This document shows positions 46,276 to 53,622 of a stretch of DNA of 55,091 bases, piece by piece. Made by a program: the position numbers and the translations under genes. The notes under the pieces were generated by a model. It saw nothing but the letters and a program-made list of their open reading frames with translations, had not been told where the DNA came from and searched no databases. Positions within the stretch are counted from its first letter, which is position 1. Each line of letters begins with the position of its first letter. The stretch covers positions 1-55,091 of the forward strand of contig CANQBI010000004.1 of assembly GCA_947589435.1 (NCBI GenBank), read 5' to 3'. This DNA comes from an uncultured Bacilli bacterium (GTDB lineage Bacteria; Bacillota_I; Bacilli_A; RF39; UBA660).

Positions 46276-46815
46276 TTGACTAATTTTAGAGAAATAGTAA
46301 CTAAAGCGGTAATTGGGAAAGCGAAAAAAACTAGTGGTAATAAATTTATGATGGAAACAAGTGAAAAACCGAATACCATTTTAGGTTGTTGGATTATTAA
46401 TCATGCTTTTAAAGGTTCCAATAATATGGGTAGTGTTTTAGTAGATGGGGCTTTTGATGTCAACGTTTGGTATTCTTATGATAATGATACGAAAACCTCA
46501 GTTAGTACCAAAAGATTTAACTATACCGACAAAATGAATATTCCTTTAAAAAATGATATGGTTTTAAATGATAATTCCGAAATTATAGTGAGAAGTCTAA
46601 AACAACCAACAGTTACAAATGTCGAAATTAAAGATGGTCTAGTCGAACTTAATATTGAAAAAGAATTAGGAGTGGAAGTTGTCGGTAATACGATGGTTAA
46701 AGTTCCTGTTGAAGATGATGAAGATGACTATATCGAATTACTTGATGACGACTTAGAAAAAGAAATTGATGATGTCAATGAAAACTATTTAGAAACTGAA
46801 GAAGTTGAAAAATAA
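46276..46815 (+). CDS. cotE: Outer spore coat protein CotE-like
   Basis: About 179 aa from TTG at 46276 (AGGAG at 46261; an in-frame GTG at 46267 is too close to it). FREIVTKAVIGKAKK and PNTILGCWIINHAFKG, then VDVNVWYSYDND-type residues, match CotE, the morphogenetic protein that assembles the outer spore coat. An acidic tail is usual. Its presence supports an endospore-forming lineage. Confidence 0.88.
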   Translation: MTNFREIVTKAVIGKAKKTSGNKFMMETSEKPNTILGCWIINHAFKGSNNMGSVLVDGAFDVNVWYSYDNDTKTSVSTKRFNYTDKMNIPLKNDMVLNDNSEIIVRSLKQPTVTNVEIKDGLVELNIEKELGVEVVGNTMVKVPVEDDEDDYIELLDDDLEKEIDDVNENYLETEEVEK

Positions 46816-46834
46816 CTTTGTCAACGAAAAAGTG

Positions 46835-46864
46835 TTGACATAAAACATAAGTAAATGTTATACT
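46835..46864 (+). promoter_or_regulatory. Promoter of rpsP-khpA
   Basis: TTGACA (46835-46840) and TATACT (46859-46864) with an 18-bp spacer. The -35 is also one arm of an inverted repeat, TGTCAAC ... GTTGACA, which may be a terminator for cotE or an operator. Confidence 0.7.
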
Positions 46865-46892
46865 ATTGGTAGTAAGAAAGGAAGGACTTTAT

Positions 46893-47168
46893 ATGGCAGT
46901 TAAATTAAGACTTAAAAGAATGGGTTCAAAACAAAAACCATTTTATAGAATCGTTGCTGCTGATTCACGTTCACCAAGAGATGGTCGTTTTATTGAAACA
47001 GTAGGAACTTATAATCCAATTAAAGGTGCTTCAGTTGTTACAATTGATGAAGAAAAAGCATTAAATTGGTTAAAGAATGGAGCAGAGCCAACCACAACTG
47101 TACGTAATATTTTATCTAAACAAGGTATTATGGCTAAGTATGCTGCATCAAAAACTAAAAAGAAATAG
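46893..47168 (+). CDS. rpsP: 30S ribosomal protein S16
   Basis: 91 aa from the ATG at 46893 (AAGGAAGGA upstream). [33 protein letters not shown] is diagnostic of bS16. It is followed 10 nt later by khpA, the common rpsP-khpA pair. Confidence 0.97.
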   Translation: MAVKLRLKRMGSKQKPFYRIVAADSRSPRDGRFIETVGTYNPIKGASVVTIDEEKALNWLKNGAEPTTTVRNILSKQGIMAKYAASKTKKK

Positions 47169-47178
47169 GTAGGCATTT

Positions 47179-47424
47179 ATGAGTGTTGTTGAATTTGCGG
47201 AATATTTAGTAAAAAGTATAACTAAAGAGCCAGACCTTGTTAAAGTTTCTTTATTTCCAGCTGATGATGATATTACTATTTTAGAAATTTTAGTTCCGGA
47301 AAGTGATATGGGACGAGTAATTGGAAAAAATGGTAAAACATCAACATCAATTAGAACTTTAATTCAAGCTTTTGCAGCAATTAATAAAATGCCCAAAGTA
47401 AAAATCAATATTGATTCATTTTAA
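47179..47424 (+). CDS. khpA: KH-domain RNA-binding protein KhpA (YlqC)
   Basis: 81 aa, a single KH domain with GRVIGKNGKTSTSIRTLI. It usually acts with KhpB/Jag as an RNA chaperone. Confidence 0.93.
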   Translation: MSVVEFAEYLVKSITKEPDLVKVSLFPADDDITILEILVPESDMGRVIGKNGKTSTSIRTLIQAFAAINKMPKVKINIDSF

Positions 47425-47448
47425 GAAATAGGGTTCTATTTCTTTTTT
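47424..47448 (+). terminator. Terminator after khpA
   Basis: AGAAATAG pairs with CTATTTCT around GGTT, followed by TTTTT. Confidence 0.85.
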
Positions 47449-47468
47449 AATATGAAAGGGTGGTTTAG

Positions 47469-49094
47469 ATGGTCAAGATTACCAGTATCTGTGGGACTAA
47501 TGAAGATGTTAATAATATTTTAGATAAAATATATGAAATATACGAAAGAGAAATCCAAAATGATAGTGATAGACAAATTTATATTTATCAAGATTTTATT
47601 GATAATTCTTTAGTAATGCAAGAATTAAATGATTTAGGTATTTATGTTATTTATGATTTAAAACAAATAAATAGTAATGATATTGTTATTTTAAGTTCTT
47701 ATAATGAAAAAGATTTAGATTATTTAAATAACAATCATATTGAATATTATCCGGTAGTAAAAGATAATCATAATAAAAGTTATTTAGAAGATATTGAAAA
47801 AAGTATTGAAAAAGAAATTAAAAATGCTTCTTTATTACTCGTTATTGGGGATGGTAAAGATACCCATGAATTAACTGAGAAATATCAAAGTATCATTCCC
47901 ACTTATGAATTTAATGATTTAAATAGTTTTAGTACTTTCTTTTTAAAAAGTGATTATACTTCATTCGATAATATCGTTATAACGGGTGGACCATCAACAC
48001 CTCTTAAAGAAATATATAATTATAAATACTTAACAATGTTTTTATTATTTTATAAAGATAGACTCAAAGAATTTAAAACTTATGAACCGACCTTTAATCA
48101 AGAATTTAAATCTTTAGAAGACTCAGAAGAAGTAAATAAAATTGTCGATTATTTTATTGATTTAAATAAAGATGGTAAATACTTAAGAGGAACTCTTATA
48201 TCTTTAGCATCCTTACTTGCTGGTTATGATAATTATTTAGATTTAGCCTTAACTTATGAAACTTTAGAAACGAGTATTTTAGTACATGATGATATAATTG
48301 ATAATGCGCGTACCAGAAGAGGTAAAGATACTATTCCGAGAAGAATATGTAAGGAATATAGACCATATTCCGATAATCATATTTATTTTAATGATGTTTT
48401 AAAACTAGCTAACTCTCTAGCTATTTGTGCCGGTGATTTATTCTTTTATGAGGCCCAAAACTATTTAGTTAAAAAGTATGGAACTCATCCAAACTTCCCT
48501 GATATCTTAAAATTATATAATGATATTGTTATTAAAACGATTAAGGGAGAAGTTATTGATGTAACTTTACCATTCTATGGTAAATATGATTTAAAAGAAA
48601 TTAATAATGAAGATATTTTAAATATTTATCATTTAAAAACTAGTACTTATACTATTATTGGTCCTTTTGCTTTAGGATATTTACTTGGTGGTAAAAAAAT
48701 AGACCAAAAGATGGAAGATATTTTAAATAAAATAGGACTTTCTTTCCAAATCAAAGATGATATCTTAGGTATCTTTGGTGAAACCCAAACTATTGGTAAA
48801 CCAAATACTTCGGATATTTGTGAATTTAAACAAACATTACTTTATTCATATGTTATAAATACCAGTTATAAAGAAGAATTTTTAAAGATTTATGGCAATA
48901 AAGAAGTTAGTAATAAAGATTTACTTAATATAAGAGGAATCTTAAAGGAAAGTGGCGCTTTAGAATATACATATAATTATTTAAATGATTTATATACGGA
49001 TATTACGGAGAGTATTGATACCCTTGATATTAAAGAAGATGGTAAAAATATCTTGAAAGGTTTAATAATCTATATTAATATAAGAAGTAAGTAG
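47469..49094 (+). CDS. Polyprenyl diphosphate synthase with an N-terminal IspH-like domain
   Basis: 541 aa. The C-terminal half (from about residue 215) is a trans-isoprenyl diphosphate synthase: KYLRGTLI, first aspartate-rich motif HDDIIDNARTRRG, second motif QIKDDILGIFG. The N-terminal half resembles IspH (HMB-PP reductase): a GTNED segment after a cysteine, a QDFIDNSLVMQEL helix, ..LLVIGDGKDTHE.. and ..NIVITGGPSTPLKEI. Only the first of the three IspH iron-sulfur cysteines is obvious, so this half is probably inactive or regulatory. Neither part suggests a product chain length. The fusion would link consecutive isoprenoid steps if the N-terminal half were active. IspH homology is my reading of motifs and needs a profile search. 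Confidence 0.8.
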   Translation: MVKITSICGTNEDVNNILDKIYEIYEREIQNDSDRQIYIYQDFIDNSLVMQELNDLGIYVIYDLKQINSNDIVILSSYNEKDLDYLNNNHIEYYPVVKDNHNKSYLEDIEKSIEKEIKNASLLLVIGDGKDTHELTEKYQSIIPTYEFNDLNSFSTFFLKSDYTSFDNIVITGGPSTPLKEIYNYKYLTMFLLFYKDRLKEFKTYEPTFNQEFKSLEDSEEVNKIVDYFIDLNKDGKYLRGTLISLASLLAGYDNYLDLALTYETLETSILVHDDIIDNARTRRGKDTIPRRICKEYRPYSDNHIYFNDVLKLANSLAICAGDLFFYEAQNYLVKKYGTHPNFPDILKLYNDIVIKTIKGEVIDVTLPFYGKYDLKEINNEDILNIYHLKTSTYTIIGPFALGYLLGGKKIDQKMEDILNKIGLSFQIKDDILGIFGETQTIGKPNTSDICEFKQTLLYSYVINTSYKEEFLKIYGNKEVSNKDLLNIRGILKESGALEYTYNYLNDLYTDITESIDTLDIKEDGKNILKGLIIYINIRSK

Positions 49095-49103
49095 GAGTAC
49101 ATT

Positions 49104-49940
49104 ATGAAAAAGAAAAAAAGAAGAAGTAAAAAGAAGAATTATAATAAATTAAATAAAGTAATTATTAATATCTTTACTTTGTTAATTATTGCTTTAATTA
49201 TTATCTTACTAATTAGTATTATTAGTAAATTTAAAAATGAAAGAGAAGATGTCGATAGTTATAGTAAAGATAATACTGTAAGTGAATATATGGTCTTAGA
49301 TAATTCTCATATCTATTTATATAATTTAGATAAATTAACTATTAAAGATAATGAAGATTATCTTGATTTAAGAGAATATATTGCTAAATATGAAAGTGTT
49401 GCTGATTTATTTACTTCTTTAGAAAACAATTTAAGTGTTAAAACTACTTTAAAAGATGGGGGAACCACCATATATAAAACGAAAAATAAAGATTTATTTA
49501 AAGATGATTTAACCATTATTAGATGTCATACGGAAGAGGGTAATAGAGATATCTATTTTGGGAAGAATATGAATACGACTACGGCTTTTAAAAATGGAGC
49601 TTGTGGTAAAGATTTCTTTGAAGATAAAAGTTTTACCAAAATATATACTTTAGATAATGTTAAAGATTTAGGAATAAGAGAAGTTGAAAATGTTATTGAT
49701 AAAGAAGGCCATACCGAAAAAGTTAAAAAGCATTTCTATGAACTTACTATTATTAAAGATAATGAGGATACCATTAAAATTGAAAGAGTTATGGATGATG
49801 AAAGTGTAAAAGCTTTAATCAAAGGTAAAAAATATACTTTTTATTTTAAAAATAAATATGGGGAATTAATTCAAAATAATTTAACAGATATCTTTAATAA
49901 ATGTAGTTTAGAACAAATAGTCTTATATGAAGAAAAGTAA
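49104..49940 (+). CDS. Uncharacterised membrane-anchored protein
   Basis: 278 aa. A highly basic N-terminus (KKKKRRSKKK) is followed by one transmembrane helix (about residues 22-44) and an extracytoplasmic domain of about 230 residues with three cysteines. GGAG precedes the start, 9 nt after the preceding gene, so the two are probably cotranscribed. No family recognised. Confidence 0.78.
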   Translation: MKKKKRRSKKKNYNKLNKVIINIFTLLIIALIIILLISIISKFKNEREDVDSYSKDNTVSEYMVLDNSHIYLYNLDKLTIKDNEDYLDLREYIAKYESVADLFTSLENNLSVKTTLKDGGTTIYKTKNKDLFKDDLTIIRCHTEEGNRDIYFGKNMNTTTAFKNGACGKDFFEDKSFTKIYTLDNVKDLGIREVENVIDKEGHTEKVKKHFYELTIIKDNEDTIKIERVMDDESVKALIKGKKYTFYFKNKYGELIQNNLTDIFNKCSLEQIVLYEEK

Positions 49941-49956
49941 TATTTTCTTCTTTTTT
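49929..49956 (+). terminator. Terminator before the LtaS-like gene
   Basis: GAAGAAAA pairs with TTTTCTTC around GTAATA, followed by TTTTTT. Confidence 0.85.
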
Positions 49957-50023
49957 GTCAAATAAAGGTACAAAAATATTTAACAATTTAGAAGAATATT
50001 GTTATAATAAAGATGTGATAAGT

Positions 50024-51976
50024 ATGAAAAAAATAAATTTGAGTTTAGTTTTTTTAGTCAGTTTTCTTTTTATGGAAATTGTTTATAAATTATTATTAGG
50101 TATAAACATATTTAAATTATCTTTCTTAAATATGTTTATCTTCTTAGTTTCATTGAGTTTTATTTTAGGAGTTCTATGTACTTTAAGTAATAATAAAAAG
50201 GTTAATAAAATAGTTTTTATAGTTTTATTAAGTCTTATTACAATTTGGTTTAGTGCCCAATATGTCGTTAAATCATACTTTGACTTTTATATTTCTTTGT
50301 CTACTTTTGTCGTAGCGGATCAAGTAACCGACTTTATGGGAAAAGCCGTTATTGAGACTTTAAGAAGAATACCAGGTATTATTTTATTCTTTGTTCCTTT
50401 AGTAGTTAGTTTAATTTTTAGTAAAAGAATTTGTTTTAAACAAAATAATATTAAACAGGTATTAGTCTTACTTGCTATTGGGGTTGGTTTTTATGGAGTT
50501 TATATAGCGAGTTTATTTATTGGAAAAGATGCTACATATTCACCTTATGTTTTAAATTATAAAGTCAATGATATTTCTTTAAGTATGGAAAACTTAGGAG
50601 TTTTAAATACATTCATCTTAGATACTAAAAGAGCTATCTTTGGTTTTGAAGAAAAATTAGTGCATGTTGATAATCCTTTATCTAATGATAAGGATAAAGA
50701 TAATGACACCCCAAAAGTCTATGATTATAATAATTTAGATATTGATTTTGATAGTTTAATTGCAAATGAAAGTAATAGTACCATTAAAAGTATGCATGAA
50801 TATTTTAAAAATGATCCTGGTACTTTACAAAACGATTATACAGGATTCTTTAAAGATAAAAATTTAATTTTGTTTATGGCGGAATCCTTTAATGAAGTGG
50901 CGGTTAAAAAAGAAATTACCCCAACTTTATATAAACTTTCGCATAGTGGTTTTGTTTTTGAAGATTTTTATACGCCAACTATTTATAGTACCATTGGAGG
51001 AGAGTTCCAAGAACTAACAGGTCTTTATGCCTCAGGCACCGATATTTTAGGAAGATTTAGAACTGGTAATGTAGCATTCCCTCAAGGAGTGGCAACTAAA
51101 TTTAAAGAAGCTGGTTATAATACTTATGCATACCATAACAATAGTGCCTCCTTCCAAAGTCGGAATAAATATTTACCAAGTTTAGGTTTTGATAATTTTA
51201 AAGCTTGTAATACGGGCTTAGAAAAAGTTATTAATTGTAATTTATGGCCAAGAAGTGATTTAGAGATGATTAATGCTACCGTGGATGAATACGCAACGGA
51301 AGGCAATAAATTTATGGTCTTCTATGCTTCTAACTCTGGACATTCTAGTTATGACGGCTTTAATTCTAACCAAATGGCTAAGAAAAATAAAGAAGAGTAT
51401 TTAGCATCTGGTCTTAATTATTCCGAAAGAGCCGCCACATATCTAGCGGCCCAAATGGAACTTGATAAAGCCTTAGATTCTTTAATTAAAAAATTAGATG
51501 AAAAAGGAATCCTTGATAATACCGTTATTGCTCTAGTGGGAGATCATTATCCATATGATTTAAATCCATCAGAAGTATATGAAATGGCAGACTACCAAAA
51601 AGATGATGTTGTCGAAATTAACCATAGTAAATTTATATTCTGGAATAATAAAATGGATACGGTAAATGTTAGTAAAGTAGGAAGTCAATTAGATGTTATT
51701 CCAACTATTTATAACGCCTTCGGTATTAATTACGATTCTAGATTATTCATTGGTAAAGATATTTTAAGTACTGAAGGTGGACTTGCCATGTTTGCCAATA
51801 AATCTTGGGTATCTGATAAAGGAACATATTTTTCCTCAAGTGGTAAGTTTGTTCCTAAGGATGGAGTTGAAGTAGATGACACTTATGTTAAAACAATGAA
51901 CCAAATTGTTTTAAATAAAATAAATATGAGTACTAAAATAATTATGAATAATTACTATAGTAAAGTATTTAAATAA
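50024..51976 (+). CDS. LtaS-like sulfatase-family membrane enzyme
   Basis: About 650 aa from the ATG at 50024; the longer frame to 49955 includes terminator and promoter-like DNA (TATAAT about 50002). Five transmembrane helices lie in the first 190 residues. The extracellular alkaline-phosphatase-like domain has NLILFMAESFNE, the threonine nucleophile region TIYSTIGGEF, GVATKFKEAGYNTYAYH and ALVGDHYPYD metal-binding motifs. The family includes lipoteichoic acid synthases and phosphoglycerol transferases, which polymerise glycerol phosphate at the cell surface. The exact substrate is not settled by sequence. Confidence 0.9.
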   Translation: MKKINLSLVFLVSFLFMEIVYKLLLGINIFKLSFLNMFIFLVSLSFILGVLCTLSNNKKVNKIVFIVLLSLITIWFSAQYVVKSYFDFYISLSTFVVADQVTDFMGKAVIETLRRIPGIILFFVPLVVSLIFSKRICFKQNNIKQVLVLLAIGVGFYGVYIASLFIGKDATYSPYVLNYKVNDISLSMENLGVLNTFILDTKRAIFGFEEKLVHVDNPLSNDKDKDNDTPKVYDYNNLDIDFDSLIANESNSTIKSMHEYFKNDPGTLQNDYTGFFKDKNLILFMAESFNEVAVKKEITPTLYKLSHSGFVFEDFYTPTIYSTIGGEFQELTGLYASGTDILGRFRTGNVAFPQGVATKFKEAGYNTYAYHNNSASFQSRNKYLPSLGFDNFKACNTGLEKVINCNLWPRSDLEMINATVDEYATEGNKFMVFYASNSGHSSYDGFNSNQMAKKNKEEYLASGLNYSERAATYLAAQMELDKALDSLIKKLDEKGILDNTVIALVGDHYPYDLNPSEVYEMADYQKDDVVEINHSKFIFWNNKMDTVNVSKVGSQLDVIPTIYNAFGINYDSRLFIGKDILSTEGGLAMFANKSWVSDKGTYFSSSGKFVPKDGVEVDDTYVKTMNQIVLNKINMSTKIIMNNYYSKVFK

Positions 51977-51985
51977 TAAAGTTAA

Positions 51986-52008
51986 GGGTGAGAGAAATCT
52001 CATCTTTT
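51986..52008 (+). terminator. Terminator after the LtaS-like gene
   Basis: GGTGAGA pairs with TCTCATC around GAAA, followed by TTTT. Confidence 0.8.
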
Positions 52009-52102
52009 GTATTGTCTAAATCACATATTACTTATATGATACAAAGAATATTCCTTTTTAAATTGTTTTGATGTATAATCTTATTTAGAAAGAGGGATTA
52101 GT

Positions 52103-52285
52103 TTGAAAAATGATAAGAAAAAAATTACTAAATTTCCTAAAGGATTTTTTACTAGTATCAAGCCTTGTAGAATCAATCATAGTAAAAACTCTGAAGAAGA
52201 CTTACCATTTGAATGGAGTGAAAATGTTTTAAATGGAAAAAGTAAAGTAAAATTAGTATCGGCAAAAAGAAAAACTAATAAGTAA
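52103..52285 (+). CDS. Small basic protein, possible antitoxin 1
   Basis: 60 aa from a TTG start after AGAGGG. Its FPKGFF, PFEWSENVLNGKSKVKLVSAKRKTNK pattern is shared with the 57-aa protein at 52955. The two flank a PemK/MazF-like gene, which suggests antitoxin roles, but this is inferred from position. A terminator hairpin (52297-52323) follows. Confidence 0.65.
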   Translation: MKNDKKKITKFPKGFFTSIKPCRINHSKNSEEDLPFEWSENVLNGKSKVKLVSAKRKTNK

Positions 52286-52296
52286 TAATAAAAAAC

Positions 52297-52323
52297 TAAG
52301 TGAAAGTCTTCTCACTTTTTTTA
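52297..52323 (+). terminator. Terminator after the first small basic gene
   Basis: AAGTGA pairs with TCACTT followed by a T-run; it lies just before copy 2 of the 89-bp repeat. Confidence 0.75.
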
Positions 52324-52326
52324 TGT

Positions 52327-52415
52327 TTTTACAACAAATGTGTTCTTTTTTTTAAGAAATTTCGCGAAAAAAAAGGAAATCAGAGATTTTTTTACAATAA
52401 TATAAGTGAAGGGAG
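52327..52415 (+). repeat. 89-bp promoter-region repeat, copy 2
   Basis: Nearly identical to 2852-2940 upstream of the bacteriocin exporter, including TTTCGCGAAA, the T-run and the ATAATATAAGTGAAGGGAG end. After GGGAG the sequences diverge: here another 57 nt with its own AAAGGAGG precedes the toxin-like gene. Confidence 0.8.
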
Positions 52416-52471
52416 CAAAAGCATCACTAAAAATATAATAGTAAAAAATTAATAGAAAGGAGGAAATTTTT

Positions 52472-52888
52472 ATGTGTAAACTTGGAGATATAATAGTTAT
52501 AGATAAGTTTAAAAATGAAGATGGAGAAATCATTTCTAAACATTCCTTTGTTGTTGTTTCTGATAGCAAAGGATGTATTAGTGGAATTAAATATGATTTT
52601 GTAGCAAGCATACTTTGTAGTTTTCATAACAAAGAACATTTGAATAAAAAGTTAAGATATAAAGAAAACTTCTTAATTAAAGAAGATTTAATATCTGGAA
52701 AAAATTTAAACAATAAATCTGGTTATATTAAAGCAGATCAATTATATTATTTTGATAAAAAACAAATAAATTATAAAGTTATTGCCCATATGGAAGATGA
52801 ACTATTTGATGAATTAATACAATTAATAATAGATTTAAGTAAAAAAGACAAATTGAAAAATATTGAAACAAATTTAGAAAAAGCCTAA
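52472..52888 (+). CDS. PemK/MazF-like toxin candidate
   Basis: 138 aa. GDIIVIDKFKNEDGEIISKHSFVVVSD resembles the first strands of PemK/MazF proteins, followed by a GIKYDFVAS region and YIKADQLYYF. A C-terminal helix of basic and acidic residues ends the protein. AAAGGAGG precedes the start. It is flanked by two paralogous small basic proteins. Endoribonuclease activity is inferred only. Confidence 0.65.
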   Translation: MCKLGDIIVIDKFKNEDGEIISKHSFVVVSDSKGCISGIKYDFVASILCSFHNKEHLNKKLRYKENFLIKEDLISGKNLNNKSGYIKADQLYYFDKKQINYKVIAHMEDELFDELIQLIIDLSKKDKLKNIETNLEKA

Positions 52889-52954
52889 TTTATTACAAAT
52901 GTTTAGACATTTATGTTTGTTTTGTGTATAATAAGGTTAGAAAGAGGTGGTTAT

Positions 52955-53128
52955 ATGGTCAAAAAAAATCGTCCTAAATTTCCTAAAGGCTTTTTTTCTC
53001 AACCAAGACCCACTATTAGTTTAAAAGAAGCTTTAAAAGATGTTACTCCCTTCGAATGGAGTGAGGATGCTTTAAATGGAAAAAGTAAAGTTAAAATAGT
53101 ATCGGCAAAAAGAAAGACTAATAAATAA
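52955..53128 (+). CDS. Small basic protein, possible antitoxin 2
   Basis: 57 aa: a basic N-terminus, FPKGFFSQPRP, and the ending VTPFEWSEDALNGKSKVKIVSAKRKTNK, nearly identical at the end to the 60-aa protein at 52103. AGAGGTGG precedes the ATG. A TATAAT-like box lies near 52928. A duplication of this antitoxin-like gene around the toxin candidate is the simplest reading. Confidence 0.65.
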   Translation: MVKKNRPKFPKGFFSQPRPTISLKEALKDVTPFEWSEDALNGKSKVKIVSAKRKTNK

Positions 53129-53129
53129 C

Positions 53130-53166
53130 AAGAAGATAGTTATATTTAAATAATTATCTTTTTTAA
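53130..53166 (+). terminator. Terminator before the template-repeat transcript
   Basis: AAGATAGTTAT and ATAATTATCTT pair around ATTTA, followed by TTTT. Confidence 0.6.
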
Positions 53167-53182
53167 ATCAGTAGTTTTACGA

Positions 53183-53453
53183 TATAATATAAATAGGTAA
53201 TCTTGATATAGAGTTAGGTATGGCCGAGATGGCAGCAATTACAATGCGTGGGTTGTGACTACGGACGGCAACTTGAACAACCCGAATGTGAACAATACGT
53301 ATGCGGTTCGCCAGACTTCTATAACTTGAATGATTATATGATTAAGGTTATATACTAGGGAAGATAGAAGACAAAGATTATCTAGGACTTTATCCAAAAC
53401 AAAAACGAAGATGGTTTATTTTACGAAATAACCTGTATACTTCGTTATTTTTT
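53183..53453 (+). ncRNA. Putative template RNA of a diversity-generating retroelement
   Basis: A TATAAT (53183-53188) opens a non-coding segment that contains the template-like repeat (53215-53312) and ends at a strong terminator: AACGAAG...CTTCGTT with an inner GGTT-ATTTT/AAAT-AACC stem and seven Ts (53404-53453). The resulting RNA would be about 260 nt. The -35 is weak. In known retroelements the reverse transcriptase lies next to the template; here neither it nor Avd is seen. The downstream half has another small hairpin (AGATA ... TATCT). Confidence 0.55.
53215..53312 (+). repeat. Template repeat (TR) matching VR1
   Basis: 98 nt. Read in the B1 frame it encodes AWVVTTDGNLNNPNVNN-TYAVR, where the residues that vary in B1-B3 are AAC or AAT codons. 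Such codons can mutate at both adenines without ever giving a stop, the design feature of these templates. The last 17 nt equal the end of VR1. Homology to VR1 continues weakly downstream, with a one-base indel that would break the frame, so the copy is not itself coding. An alternative is an old, decayed variable repeat. Confidence 0.7.
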
Positions 53454-53563
53454 TGCTTCTTTTTCTTTAAAGTAATCATTTTAAATAATAGTAATATAAT
53501 ATAGAGAAATTATATCTTTTTTGTAAATAAGCGATATTTGTCAAAAATTAGTAAAAATATATC

Positions 53564-53594
53564 TTGACAAATAGAATACGGGGGGGGGTATAAT
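53564..53594 (+). promoter_or_regulatory. Adhesin promoter with a poly-G spacer (phase-variable)
   Basis: TTGACA (53564-53569) and TATAAT (53589-53594) are perfect consensus boxes, but the spacer is 19 bp and its last nine bases are all G (53580-53588). Loss of two Gs would restore the optimal 17 bp; change by one would alter strength. This is a classical arrangement for slipped-strand control of transcription. It drives the adhesin gene starting at 53623. Confidence 0.85.
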
Positions 53595-53622
53595 TATGGC
53601 ATAGAAAGGAAAGAGGAAAAAA

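Noticed and set aside
53215..53330. A fourth, coding variable repeat at the template locus
   Set aside because: The surrounding DNA encodes none of the conserved B-protein blocks such as EWTMTR, and a one-base indel after the repeat breaks the frame.
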